Assembly: GCA_025360605.1 (NCBI GenBank) | Contig: JANYBV010000009.1 | Location: 62,001-126,000, forward strand | From: Alphaproteobacteria bacterium | GTDB taxonomy: Bacteria; Pseudomonadota; Alphaproteobacteria; Rickettsiales; SXRF01 | Direction: 5' to 3' | Length of the DNA stretch: 64,000 nucleotides | Part shown: in pieces, positions 1 to 8,186 of the stretch | Position numbering within the stretch: position 1 is the first letter of the stretch | Layout of the letters: each line of letters opens with the position of its first letter | The notes under the pieces: generated by a model | Database searches by the model: none | Seen by the model: the letters and a program-made list of their open reading frames with translations, nothing else | What the model was told of the DNA's origin: nothing | Program-made: the position numbers and the translations under genes

Positions 1-864
1 CAGGGATAAATTACCAGTAGTTGAGCCGGAGACGGCATTGTTCATAATGGAATTTGTACCATTCGCGCCGTTGGCTAAAACATGACCATTGCCGCCATTG
101 CCACCCACTTGATACCCCGATACGGTTACATTCGCGCCATTGGTTGCAATACCACTGGCTTGGGCAGTCCCTGTTCCACCGGCTCCGCTTGAGTTGGTAC
201 CGTCACCCCCATTACCGCCTCTCCCATCCGCATACACTGTAAGAGTATGACCAGCGGTGGCAGAAGTTGTACCATCCGCAATACCACTACCATTGCCACC
301 GAAAGAGCCATTTTCTCCGCTGCTATTAGTATTTGTTGAACCACCAACCCCACCATAGCCACCAGCAGTAACATTCCCATCACCAACCATTGAAATAGTC
401 GCCTGCGCATTACCGTTACCAGCTACGCCATTATTTGCGGTATCCGCATTACCACTGTTTCCGCCAACTCCAACGATAACAGCGTTTATAGTCGCAGCGG
501 TGGTATCTGAATAATTAAGAAAGGAACTGCCAAAACCACCATTGCCGCCTGCAGTTGAACCATTGCCGCCGTTTCCGCCATTAGCAATTTGGCGCGAGTA
601 AAGAGTACCACCCAGCGCGGTGTTCGCATCCGAAGCAATCGTGTTGGGCAGTACTATATTCTGACCATTGCCACCTGCACCGGCATTATTGTCGGTGCCA
701 TTGTTGCCAGTAATCTCTATTGTCGTTGCGTATGCTGCAGAGGTTGCTGACAAAGCAGCCATAGCAATCATAAATGTTGTGGTGTTTGACACCAAAAAAG
801 CGTTAAACGATTGTGCGTATTTTTTTCTGGCGGTTACATTGCTTTTTGTAGTTGCTGCTTTCAT
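1..864 (-). CDS. Gly/Asn-rich exported surface protein (N-terminal part, runs off the left edge)
   Basis: An uninterrupted minus-strand frame of 288 codons runs from an ATG at 864 to the window edge, so the C-terminus is not visible. A GGAG ribosome-binding site lies about 7 bases upstream. The N-terminus is a long signal peptide: roughly 25 polar or basic residues, a hydrophobic core, and an AYA cleavage site near residue 46. The rest is low-complexity Gly/Asn/Ala/Thr with many GGNGGNG motifs between short beta-type stretches. This is typical of exported adhesin or autotransporter passenger domains, but no specific family is recognised and a C-terminal barrel would lie outside the window. 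Export is well supported; the adhesin role is inference. Confidence 0.75.
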   Translation of the reverse strand, partial: MKAATTKSNVTARKKYAQSFNAFLVSNTTTFMIAMAALSATSAAYATTIEITGNNGTDNNAGAGGNGQNIVLPNTIASDANTALGGTLYSRQIANGGNGGNGSTAGGNGGFGSSFLNYSDTTAATINAVIVGVGGNSGNADTANNGVAGNGNAQATISMVGDGNVTAGGYGGVGGSTNTNSSGENGSFGGNGSGIADGTTSATAGHTLTVYADGRGGNGGDGTNSSGAGGTGTAQASGIATNGANVTVSGYQVGGNGGNGHVLANGANGTNSIMNNAVSGSTTGNLSL

Positions 865-1092
865 GAGAACTCCGCATGAATAAAATTAATATTTATTAAT
901 AAATAAACATTATAAGCATGTACCTTGACCTTAAAGTCAAAGGAATACTCCCCACAACTTCATAATCAAAAAATCAGGTTATTTAACAATGTCTTGTATA
1001 ATAAATATGGGATAGGCCGAATGAACATGCCCCTTATTGACATGCAGGGCGCTGGCCTCACCATCTGAATAAATAGCCACATCGCATTATCT

Positions 1093-1344
1093 TCATGGCT
1101 TCTGGCATCCTCGATAAAAGATGATGGTTACACCTGCAATTAAAATTCCCATGATTATCGTTCCGTTAATTAGCGTCCATGCTGCGCCTAAAGACGGCCA
1201 TATAACCCAGCCATAATTCAGCACACCTAATATCAGCAGTACGATAATCAGGAATGCCTGAGAATCTACAAAGCGGCTCAGTGCAGATGTTTCTGTTGTT
1301 CTCGCATTGTCAGGTCGTTTATTGCATTCATTATGGACAGCCAT
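1093..1344 (-). CDS. Small two-helix membrane protein, unknown function
   Basis: An 83-residue ORF with two hydrophobic stretches, about residues 31-50 and 54-76, and a short polar N-terminus. It overlaps the end of the upstream small ORF (1278-1475) by 67 bases in another frame, so either the true start lies further in or the two are translationally coupled. I recognise no family. The hydrophobic pattern is convincing for a small inner-membrane protein, but the overlap and lack of a clear ribosome-binding site keep confidence moderate. Confidence 0.45.
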   Translation of the reverse strand: MAVHNECNKRPDNARTTETSALSRFVDSQAFLIIVLLILGVLNYGWVIWPSLGAAWTLINGTIIMGILIAGVTIIFYRGCQKP

Positions 1345-1475
1345 ACGGACGCACCTTTCACATCATCACGCTGTGTATAGAGAAGCATTTTTTCCATCGC
1401 AACATCCTCAGCATTACTACCATGCTGCTTTATAAGCAACTTCGCTGAAGCGTATATGTCTCTATCATTTACCAT
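1278..1475 (-). CDS. Small DUF6961-like protein
   Basis: A 65-residue protein beginning MVNDRDIYASAKLLIKQHG, with a central acidic helix and a W-x-x-I-x-N-A-I motif near residues 44-51. This order (a D-R-D-I/W start, a small-residue helix, W..I..AI near the end) is the pattern I associate with the short alphaproteobacterial DUF6961 family, whose function is unknown. The stop lies inside the downstream membrane-protein ORF. Family assignment is from memory of the motif and not confirmed by a search. Confidence 0.55.
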   Translation of the reverse strand: MVNDRDIYASAKLLIKQHGSNAEDVAMEKMLLYTQRDDVKGASVWLSIMNAINDLTMREQQKHLH

Positions 1476-1589
1476 TTGTGCAGAATAGTAGGGATTATAT
1501 TTTTCTGGAAGTGGTAAGTATCATTGTTTTGGCCAATAATCCCACAACTACGCGCGCGCGAAGCCTTTGGCAATTACCCTGATGGATGA

Positions 1590-1606
1590 TATCCTTACAA
1601 AGGATA
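1590..1606. promoter_or_regulatory. 17-bp inverted repeat upstream of the zinc-ribbon gene
   Basis: The sequence TATCCTT-ACA-AAGGATA is a perfect 7-bp dyad with a 3-base centre, about 110 bases upstream of the start at 1716. It could be an operator half-site pair or a small hairpin. No regulator can be assigned. Confidence 0.3.
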
Positions 1607-1715
1607 ACATTGCGAGGTAATGGTATGGCTACGCAGGCAAAAACAAAGCCCATGGAAATAACCCCAAGGTATGGTATAGTTGCCTAATGATTTCGGTAAA
1701 AAGCTGGGAGCAAAA

Positions 1716-2333
1716 ATGGGCGGTTGTGGTTCAGGGCAGTATTGCAGGTATAGCAGCAAATCCACGAATGAGAACTTTCACCGCTTCAGCATATCGCGTT
1801 TAAAGGAGTTTGGCCTTATCGGGAAACCGTTGATAACGTCCGGCAGTTGGCAATGGACATGTAACGATAGAGTGATTAGCAGCATAAGCTACGATATACG
1901 CACTCTGTATGATGAAGTGCCACATTTGCGCGTATACTATACCAACAAAAACAGCGGCAAGGATTACGATTACAAGATATACCTGACGACAACAACGCCT
2001 CCTTACGGTGGTGTCCGTTGGTGGTTTAAATGCCCAGCCGCTAATTGTGGCAGACGCGTTGGGGTGCTGTACTTGGGCAGTATTTTTGCCTGTAGGAAAT
2101 GCCACAATATGGCTTACGCATCCCAAAGGCAGCAGATGTATGACCGGATGAATGATAAAGCCTTTAAGATTGCGCGGCAGCTTGGGCATGATGGTAATGT
2201 CATTGATGGATTTTGGGGAAAGAAACCCAAGGGCATGCACTGGAAAACCTATAACCGCAAAGTAGCATTTATGAATAACGCAGCAGCCATATCACTGGCT
2301 GGTGCGCTGTCTAGGTTTGGCAATATATTTTAG
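1716..2333 (+). CDS. Zinc-ribbon protein of the MGG-x-GSG family, unknown function
   Basis: I start this gene at the ATG at 1716, not the in-frame TTG at 1680, because GGGAG sits 7 bases upstream and because the resulting N-terminus (MGGCGSGQY) matches the Met-Gly-Gly-x-Gly-Ser-Gly start common to a family of orphan proteins on mobile or phage-like DNA. The 205-residue product has an SRLKEFGLI segment near residue 28 and a zinc-ribbon-like Cys pattern in the middle (C-P-x3-C, then C-x2-C about 20 residues later). The last third is basic. Nucleic-acid binding is plausible from the zinc ribbon but is inference. The stop overlaps a GTG that could start the next ORF. Confidence 0.75.
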   Translation: MGGCGSGQYCRYSSKSTNENFHRFSISRLKEFGLIGKPLITSGSWQWTCNDRVISSISYDIRTLYDEVPHLRVYYTNKNSGKDYDYKIYLTTTTPPYGGVRWWFKCPAANCGRRVGVLYLGSIFACRKCHNMAYASQRQQMYDRMNDKAFKIARQLGHDGNVIDGFWGKKPKGMHWKTYNRKVAFMNNAAAISLAGALSRFGNIF

Positions 2334-2584
2334 TGAGTTGCTGCATAGACCTTTACAAACGCAATTGCTTTATCCTAGAGGCCAAGCAATCCGCCAAACG
2401 TGGCCTGACCAGATACAATCCTGACCAGCATGAACTGATACCGGAAGATAGAACGAGCATTAAATCCGGCACAGCCAAGCGCGGTACGCGCAACTGGGAT
2501 GGTGCTGCAAACCCTCGTTTCTACCGGCGCAGCGCAAGAAGCTGCCAAAGGCCGCTATTTTATTCCGAAACAGTAATGTCTTAA
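2333..2584 (+). CDS. Doubtful small basic ORF, possibly a gene remnant
   Basis: An 83-codon frame begins at a GTG overlapping the previous stop (TAGTG) and is rich in Lys/Arg. I recognise no family. The +1 frame over the last third (about 2463-2580) reads as a plausible protein end (...AAKGRYFIPKQ-stop), which suggests this stretch is the decayed or frameshifted end of a gene. If it is not coding, 2334-2666 contains no other gene that I can support. Confidence 0.25.
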   Translation: MSCCIDLYKRNCFILEAKQSAKRGLTRYNPDQHELIPEDRTSIKSGTAKRGTRNWDGAANPRFYRRSARSCQRPLFYSETVMS

Positions 2585-2666
2585 TTCCGTAACAAAATCT
2601 TCATTCGTATTTTGGATGGGTAATTGTATTTTGGCTGCTGATGAGAACCGCCACAAAGGGAAAACT

Positions 2667-3278
2667 ATGGCAAGGCAATTTGAAATATCCGCAGGATGGA
2701 GAGATGTTAATTTGATAGTGGGATGGGATCCAGCTTTAGGAACCTTTTACGCACAAATCTATGACAGCGACCCTGATGATGTTTTGTTTGTATTGCCCCC
2801 AGAACCATCGGGCATACAAGATGTCGATACACTCGAAGCCTACATAAACGAGGTTGTAAAAGACGAATTGCCCCCAGTAAAATTTAATAAAGTTTTACGC
2901 CTCAATCTGGAAAGGGATAAACTGGCAGAGGGTGGATACCATAATAACATTGAAGCAAAAAAGGATTTAGGCGTTATGCCCCCTTCTGTTAGCAGTTCTG
3001 GTATCGTATTTAGCTACAGGGAGGGAGATATTGCAGAATATTGCATTGAAGACATCAAGGATTGGTTTTTTGATAATTATAAAGATGCCTTACAGCACTC
3101 GAACGAAGATACGCAGAATGAAGCCACTTTATACCGAGTAAGGGATGAAGTTTTGAAATACTGGGCTGGTGAATATCCAGATGCTATCCTAAACGCAGCT
3201 ATTAAGGCTATAGAGGATACAGGAACTTTAAATTGGGTAGCGGCATCTTGGCGTTTTGATGTCCTAGAGCATTCATAA
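2667..3278 (+). CDS. Orphan protein with a WDP-LGTFYAQI N-terminal motif
   Basis: The start is placed at the ATG at 2667, with AAGGG 7 bases upstream; an in-frame extension to 2616 has no ribosome-binding site. The 203-residue acidic protein opens with a beta-rich segment (NLIVGWDPALGTFYAQIYD, about residues 14-32) of a kind seen in short uncharacterised proteins of mobile DNA. The C-terminal half is helical and acidic. No signal peptide, membrane segment or catalytic motif is evident. Base composition is more AT-rich than in the metabolic genes further right, consistent with acquired DNA. Confidence 0.6.
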   Translation: MARQFEISAGWRDVNLIVGWDPALGTFYAQIYDSDPDDVLFVLPPEPSGIQDVDTLEAYINEVVKDELPPVKFNKVLRLNLERDKLAEGGYHNNIEAKKDLGVMPPSVSSSGIVFSYREGDIAEYCIEDIKDWFFDNYKDALQHSNEDTQNEATLYRVRDEVLKYWAGEYPDAILNAAIKAIEDTGTLNWVAASWRFDVLEHS

Positions 3279-3507
3279 AAATGCGCTAGTAGCCAGCCCA
3301 TTCGCGAGTAGAAATGCGAGTAGATTTTTTGGTTTATTTTTAGAAAATGGCTGTGGATAATGGGTGCGGAGCATAGTTAGACAGACGCCCTGCCGCCATT
3401 TTACAGCCGGTATTTTGAGGCTGGCTCTTATCCTTGCCTTCAGAAGGTTCGCAAAAACGCTGTTTTTTGCATATAAATCTCTATGATGTTGATAAGCCAA
3501 GCATTTG

Positions 3508-3520
3508 TGAGTTCGAATCC
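3508..3520. repeat. tRNA T-arm-like fragment, copy 1
   Basis: TGAGTTCGAATCC resembles the 3' part of a tRNA T-arm, but the flanking stem pairs at only about 3 of 5 positions and no complete tRNA is present. The first ten bases recur at 4280-4289. It may be a relic of integration at a tRNA end, or chance. Confidence 0.2.
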
Positions 3521-3558
3521 CAAGTGCGTTTTTGCTCGCAACTAAACAGGAGAAATTT

Positions 3559-3705
3559 ATGAAACCAGCAAAGAAGCAAGAATATGAGCCTACGCCTGCG
3601 TACGATAAACTCGTTGACCTTATGCGCCAACGCGCCATTGAAGGCGGGCTTAATATGTCGGACACAGAGCTTCATAGAAGCGCACGCAATTTGATGGCTA
3701 TGTAG
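3559..3705 (+). CDS. 48-residue small protein upstream of the HEPN-like gene
   Basis: The ORF starts at an ATG with a strong AGGAGA ribosome-binding site 6 bases upstream and encodes 48 residues: a charged N-terminus (MKPAKKQEYEPTPAYDKL) followed by helix-forming sequence ending RNLMAM. It stops 18 bases before the HEPN-like gene, so the two are probably co-transcribed. No family is recognised. Its size and position would fit an antitoxin-like partner, but nothing in the sequence proves that. Confidence 0.6.
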   Translation: MKPAKKQEYEPTPAYDKLVDLMRQRAIEGGLNMSDTELHRSARNLMAM

Positions 3706-3723
3706 AGTTTATGATAAGACAGG

Positions 3724-4200
3724 ATGCTAAGAATAATGAAAAGTGAAGAGGAAGAAAATGATAATATTGTAACGGCAAGCAATTATCGTCTTGCTGCGGT
3801 TTCTTTTTGGCAAAGTGCTAAAATCCTATATGACAACCGCACCCTTACAAAGGATGGCAAGACTAGTATTACAACCGTGTCACCATTTTATTATCTTGTC
3901 TCTCATGCATGCGAACTCTTTTTAAAGAGCGCTCTTTTAAAAAGAGGAGTGACAGAAGCTGAATTAAAAAAACATAACATAAGGCATAATCTAACTAACC
4001 TATTAGAATACTTAGAATCAAAAAGCGTACATGTGACACCTAATACTAAATCAGTTTTACATTCACTCAATCAGGTGCATGAGAAACATATGCTAAGATA
4101 CAATCTTCTGGTTTCAAGCAGTGCATTTAAACTTGAAGCAGCGACTATTTACGAAGCGCTTGAAGAGTTGCTCATGACAACGAGGCTTAGAATAGACTAA
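3724..4200 (+). CDS. HEPN-like helical protein
   Basis: A 158-residue all-helical protein. The segment at about residues 57-95 (HACELFLKSALLKRG, then KHNIRHNLTNLLEYLE) has the layout of HEPN-type domains: an ACELxLKxxL helix followed by H(N/D)L..LL. HEPN proteins include RNase toxins and nucleotidyltransferase partners. The strict R-x4-6-H RNase motif is not clearly present; KHNIRHNL is the closest candidate. Two ATGs (3724 and 3739) are possible starts. It follows the 48-residue ORF closely. The fold is a moderately confident call; the toxin role is inference. Confidence 0.6.
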   Translation: MLRIMKSEEEENDNIVTASNYRLAAVSFWQSAKILYDNRTLTKDGKTSITTVSPFYYLVSHACELFLKSALLKRGVTEAELKKHNIRHNLTNLLEYLESKSVHVTPNTKSVLHSLNQVHEKHMLRYNLLVSSSAFKLEAATIYEALEELLMTTRLRID

Positions 4201-4272
4201 TCATGCAACTAAGCTTTGTATGAAGCGGCTATTTGTATAATTAATTTTGTGCTTTATTATCAGCAGACAATC

Positions 4273-4308
4273 CGGCGCATGAGTTCGAAATCCGTTCGCT
4301 ACGCGCCG
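4273..4308. repeat. Inverted repeat enclosing a second T-arm-like fragment
   Basis: CGGCGC at 4273-4278 pairs with GCGCCG at 4303-4308, enclosing TGAGTTCGAAATCC, which shares its first ten bases with the element at 3508. It lies just after the HEPN-like gene, so the two fragments bracket the small-protein/HEPN pair. Function unknown; it may be an att-like scar. Confidence 0.25.
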
Positions 4309-4364
4309 CCATTTATTGATTGAGTGGCATCTCCTGCTGTATTAAGTAAACTTTGATTGGTTAT

Positions 4365-4574
4365 TTAATAATGCGGCGGGGGTGGTTCGGGGCTTTTGTC
4401 TTGAGGGCCGTCGGCAGCTTCAGAGAGAGTTCTGAAGCGGTCAATCAGCACAGCCATTTGCTTTTTAAGAGTATTAATCTCTTTTTGTTGGGCATAGAGT
4501 TCCTTGCTCAAGCTGGCAATTTCTTCCTCCTGATGCCCCACAATCGTCTGTAATCTGATCATCATCTCATCCAT
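4365..4574 (-). CDS. slyX: SlyX family protein
   Basis: A 69-residue coiled-coil protein with the full SlyX pattern: an N-terminal helix with a Q-E-E-E-I-A-S-L-S-K-E-L-Y run, then A-Q-Q-K-E-I-N-x-L-K-x-Q, and the diagnostic PPPPHY C-terminus. AGGA stands just upstream of the ATG. SlyX proteins are small, cytoplasmic and of unknown function. It is transcribed divergently from the gene at 4744. Confidence 0.92.
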   Translation of the reverse strand: MDEMMIRLQTIVGHQEEEIASLSKELYAQQKEINTLKKQMAVLIDRFRTLSEAADGPQDKSPEPPPPHY

Positions 4575-4680
4575 AGTCCTGCTATAGTGAAAATGGATGG
4601 AAAAGCCAAGATTATTACCAATTTTTCTTAAATATGATTATAAAACAATGCCTTTTTTGAGGGAACCGGTCTTTACCTAA

Positions 4681-4695
4681 AGCACATTTTGTGCT
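4681..4695. promoter_or_regulatory. 15-bp inverted repeat in the slyX/4744 divergent region
   Basis: AGCACA-TTT-TGTGCT is a perfect 6-bp dyad about 50 bases before the ATG at 4744, between two divergent genes. A candidate operator; no regulator is assigned. Confidence 0.3.
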
Positions 4696-4743
4696 AGTCT
4701 AAACCGTTGTTTTTATATGCATCTTCATAAATAAGGAGCCGTT

Positions 4744-5370
4744 ATGAGTGATCTTAAAACCGCTAGGGAAACTTTCCTCAAAGCTAAAGAAGCGTTGCGT
4801 AATAAAATTGATTCGGACGAAGTAAGGGCGCAACTGCACACGGCTAAAGTTGCCTCATCGCGTAACGTGGAAGGTATGCTGGTGGACGGATTGGAACATG
4901 GTGTCTTTTTATCTGGCGCCACGCTTCCCCCGAAACAGGAAGAGGTTGTGGTTGCTTTTCTCAAGCAACATGCACCCAAAGAATTAGAGGATTACCAACA
5001 GGCGGTGGCGGCATATGAAGGAGCAGCCAAAGAGCGTAGTGGGCAATTTATGGAGCGCGTCCAAAAAGCAGTGGGGAATTCGGTGGAGCCGTCAAGACTA
5101 AGCCACCATTTCGCTAATCTGGATGATGAGAAGGCAATGGCATTAGGCGCCGCCATTCAAGCGGCAAGCGGAGATCTCAATCCGCTTATTGCTGCCCGTA
5201 ACGAAGCCCAGACAGGCATTGAAGATCGGGTTTCGGCTCTTAAAGCAAGTATTGTCGAAAAGGGGCTGCTTCCGGAAGGCAGGGCGCAAGAGTTGGCAGA
5301 GGATGTACTCAAGCAACTGGAGGTTCGCGCTACCTCGCAACAGCAAAAAGTTACTGCCAAGAGTGCGTAG
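4744..5370 (+). CDS. Orphan cytoplasmic alpha-helical protein
   Basis: A 208-residue protein with AGGAG spaced 8 bases before the ATG. It is Ala/Glu/Lys-rich and predicted almost wholly helical, with no signal peptide, membrane segment or recognised motif. The central part contains a short hydrophobic loop (GVFLSGATLPP, about residues 53-63). It faces slyX across a divergent promoter region and converges on the autotransporter gene. No function can be assigned. Confidence 0.65.
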   Translation: MSDLKTARETFLKAKEALRNKIDSDEVRAQLHTAKVASSRNVEGMLVDGLEHGVFLSGATLPPKQEEVVVAFLKQHAPKELEDYQQAVAAYEGAAKERSGQFMERVQKAVGNSVEPSRLSHHFANLDDEKAMALGAAIQAASGDLNPLIAARNEAQTGIEDRVSALKASIVEKGLLPEGRAQELAEDVLKQLEVRATSQQQKVTAKSA

Positions 5371-5414
5371 CACGCCTCGCTCACGACGGCTTGATACCAA
5401 TCTTTTTTGATAAC

Positions 5415-7778
5415 CTAAAACCGGATCTTCGTGCCTATCAGTATGTCGGCATCGTTATTGCCGGCAATGTTATCGACATTGCGGCGGGCATCAACCGACA
5501 CATTCCAGCTCATGTTTTCCGCCACCGGCGCAGCGTAAGTAACGCCAAAATCCAGTTCGTTTCCGCTGGGGGTGAGACCTACACGTTGTGTCCCAATGAC
5601 AGGATTACCATTGCCGTCTACTGACGATGTGGCAAGCGTTGCCGAGCCTGAGAACACTCGTAAAGGCGAACGCACCGAGAGAGACAGGTTGTCGCCGTTG
5701 CCGATTGCATCACGCTCTACCAGTGCCGCACCAAAGCTGCGCGCATAGAGGGGTGAAATGCTGGTAATGACGCCATCGCCTTGCGCACCATTGCTACGAA
5801 CTACCGCTGCATCCACCAGCAATTCACGTTTGTCGCCAAGGGTAAAGACCGAAGACAGCCCCATCGACATGCTGTGGTTCGTATTGCCAAGACTAAGCGG
5901 GCCGTTTACGGCATAGGTCGTGCCGAGAAGTCCTGATTGCTCATTGAGCATGCCGAACGTTACGCCGCCTTTCCAGTTGTCGGAAAGTTGCGTAGAGATG
6001 CCACTGCCAAAAGACGTGGCATCCGGTTTTGTCCAGTCGCTGGTGGTGCCTGAATCGGATTGTGTATTCGACCACGATAACGCCATACGCGTATTGCCGC
6101 TGAGCTGGTTGCCGAAGGCTACAAAATTACCGCCCTGCGTCAGGTTTAACAGCGGCTCGGATATACTTGCAGATAGTGGGGTATCGTTACCCCACATGGC
6201 ACCGGCAAACGAAGCGGAAGCCGATACGCCTGAACCCGCTGCCATGGTGGTACCGGCAGCGTCGGTGAAGGAAACAAACCAACCCTTCGTATCGTTGTTG
6301 TTAGCGGGATGATCGATCATCGGGCTGTCGCTGCTGATATTACCGAAGGAAAGGCTGCTACCATCGGCAAAATGGGTGGCACTACTGGACAGGCTTGGCG
6401 CGCCGACACTCTGGCTGACCGGAGAGGATGAATGCTTGGTGGAGACCAGACCGGAGAGGTTGACGGCAAAATCACGCTGGAAGCTGTCGAAGGCGGTGAA
6501 ATTGCTTAAGGCGGTGCTGAGTTTGGACATTGAACCCAGCGCGCCACTGGTTAGCACTGTGCTGGTCACGCCACCAACGGATACATAGGTTCCACCGTTA
6601 TTGATGACAGACAAACCGCCGACCGGCTGGAACGCCTGCGCCAGATTGATAAAGCCATTGCCGTAAAACGTATTGCCGAAGACGTGCCCGTTGTTAATGG
6701 TGCTAAGCGGCGTTGCCGTTTGCTCCAAAATGGTGGCGATGGTGCCTTTGGTGATCAGTTGCGGCCAGCGGGCTGCCAGCAACGCTGCTGCTCCGGCTCC
6801 TTGCGGGGCGGCCATGGACGTACCGGCGGAAAGCTTCAGGTAACTGGCATTCACCACATTAGGGGCGCCAACGATACAATCAATGCATTGGCCGTTGCCC
6901 GTAATTCCGCCGCCGTCAGCCATCAGCCACATGCTCTTATAAGCATAAAATTTACCGGTGCCGGAATAAAATCCGGCACTTCCCGGTACGGCGCTATACC
7001 AGTTCCATACTTCCTGAGAATTGGTGGAACCCATAAAAAACATTCTTTGCAACGCTGCATCGGTAAACAGGTTGGGGGCGTTTTTCTGCGTAGAGCTGCC
7101 GATATTGGCACCGCCAACGAAGGCATTGCCACTGTTGCCGCCTGCAAACACGATCACTGCGTTTTTAGAGGCGGCGTAATTAATGGCTGATGCCAAAGAA
7201 TTGTAGAAAGCGACCTGCTGTGCCGGTGTGCCTGTTGGTCCAAGACTCAGGTTGATGACCTGCGCACCATTATTTACTGCATACTTAATGCCGTTGGCGA
7301 CATCGTTGGAATTACCGGATCCTTGTGCATCAAGCACCTTGACCGCCATCAGGTTGGCAAGGGGCGCGACCCCGAGCATGCCGTTGCCGCCATTGAATTG
7401 TACGCCACCGACAATTTCGCTGGCGACAAAGGTGCCATGGCCGTTGTCATCACTATTCGCAATAGTTGGCGCGCACGCATTATTTAGACAGCTGATGCTG
7501 GAAATGTTTAAACCTCCGAAGCCAACCCACGAGGATTCAACGCCGGTATCCATGGTCGCTACTGTTATGTTCTGCCCATAATTTGCGCTCTGTTGAAGCG
7601 TCTGGGTGGCTCCGATCAGGAGATTTTGAGAAGAGTAATAATCCCATCCTGCTGGGCCGGGGGCAAAGCCCAGTCCCGCCATTGCATCGGTGCTGCTGGT
7701 TACTGTGGCTACAGCAAGTGCTGAAGTCAGTAATATGCGCTTCAGAGACATCGGGAATAAGGCGGTTTGAGCGGGCAT
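5415..7778 (-). CDS. Subtilisin-like (S8) autotransporter serine protease
   Basis: A 787-residue exported protease. AAGGAG lies 7 bases before the ATG at 7778. A signal peptide ends near residue 34 (TDAMAG). The S8 catalytic triad is complete: Asp77 in ATMDTGVES, His114 in NGHGTFVAS and Ser321 in AGTSMAAP, with Asn215 (AGGNSG) as the likely oxyanion residue. The last roughly 280 residues alternate short polar and hydrophobic strands and end in Phe (GTKIRF), as in an autotransporter beta-barrel that inserts in the outer membrane. The protease domain would then sit at the cell surface or be released. Substrate unknown. Confidence 0.9.
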   Translation of the reverse strand: MPAQTALFPMSLKRILLTSALAVATVTSSTDAMAGLGFAPGPAGWDYYSSQNLLIGATQTLQQSANYGQNITVATMDTGVESSWVGFGGLNISSISCLNNACAPTIANSDDNGHGTFVASEIVGGVQFNGGNGMLGVAPLANLMAVKVLDAQGSGNSNDVANGIKYAVNNGAQVINLSLGPTGTPAQQVAFYNSLASAINYAASKNAVIVFAGGNSGNAFVGGANIGSSTQKNAPNLFTDAALQRMFFMGSTNSQEVWNWYSAVPGSAGFYSGTGKFYAYKSMWLMADGGGITGNGQCIDCIVGAPNVVNASYLKLSAGTSMAAPQGAGAAALLAARWPQLITKGTIATILEQTATPLSTINNGHVFGNTFYGNGFINLAQAFQPVGGLSVINNGGTYVSVGGVTSTVLTSGALGSMSKLSTALSNFTAFDSFQRDFAVNLSGLVSTKHSSSPVSQSVGAPSLSSSATHFADGSSLSFGNISSDSPMIDHPANNNDTKGWFVSFTDAAGTTMAAGSGVSASASFAGAMWGNDTPLSASISEPLLNLTQGGNFVAFGNQLSGNTRMALSWSNTQSDSGTTSDWTKPDATSFGSGISTQLSDNWKGGVTFGMLNEQSGLLGTTYAVNGPLSLGNTNHSMSMGLSSVFTLGDKRELLVDAAVVRSNGAQGDGVITSISPLYARSFGAALVERDAIGNGDNLSLSVRSPLRVFSGSATLATSSVDGNGNPVIGTQRVGLTPSGNELDFGVTYAAPVAENMSWNVSVDARRNVDNIAGNNDADILIGTKIRF

Positions 7779-8186
7779 TGAACGACTCCTTCATGCGGGA
7801 TGAATGTGTGAGTTATCACCCCACATTTTAGGAAGGCATACCAAAGAAGCAATGTAAAACTCTATGAAAAACTGTAAATATATTTTAATTACAATTAGTA
7901 GGTAGGCCGCATGATGGCAGGGTTTTTCTTTTAAACCAGCGAATAGGCAAAAAGCATTCACCACCATTGGCACGGGGCGGAATTAATGTAAAAATAATAT
8001 TATAAAACAATATGTTTTAGAGTTTTGGTTGATAGAAGGTCGGGCTTGGATAGCTATAAAAGCCATTCATCGCGAGGTCGTAACAATTACTTAATATTAA
8101 TAACTTTGCAAAATCACCGAGACCCATTACAAGGGTAAGCGAGTTTATTAATTCCAGTAACCATCGATTGGTATGAGCGTAAAATT
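7779..8186. other. 408-bp AT-rich divergent intergenic region
   Basis: This lies between the autotransporter (minus) and the AAA+ gene (plus) and must contain both promoters. It has several AT runs (for example around 7986-8020 and 8093-8106) but no clear dyad, RNA element or credible small gene. The minus-strand frame at 7791-7973 has no supporting features. Confidence 0.5.

Noticed and set aside
1551-1560. Run of CGCGCGCGCG
   Set aside because: Too short to call a Z-DNA or repeat element; no function can be tied to it.
1625-1687. 20-codon frame upstream of the zinc-ribbon gene
   Set aside because: Too short, with a weak ribosome-binding site; could be a leader peptide, but there is no supporting evidence.
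3500-3545. Possible tRNA gene at the GTTCGAATCC sequence
   Set aside because: No acceptor stem or anticodon arm forms around it; only a partial T-arm is present.
3273-3665. 130-codon minus-strand frame over the 48-residue gene
   Set aside because: It lies antisense to an ORF with a much better ribosome-binding site and has no domain.
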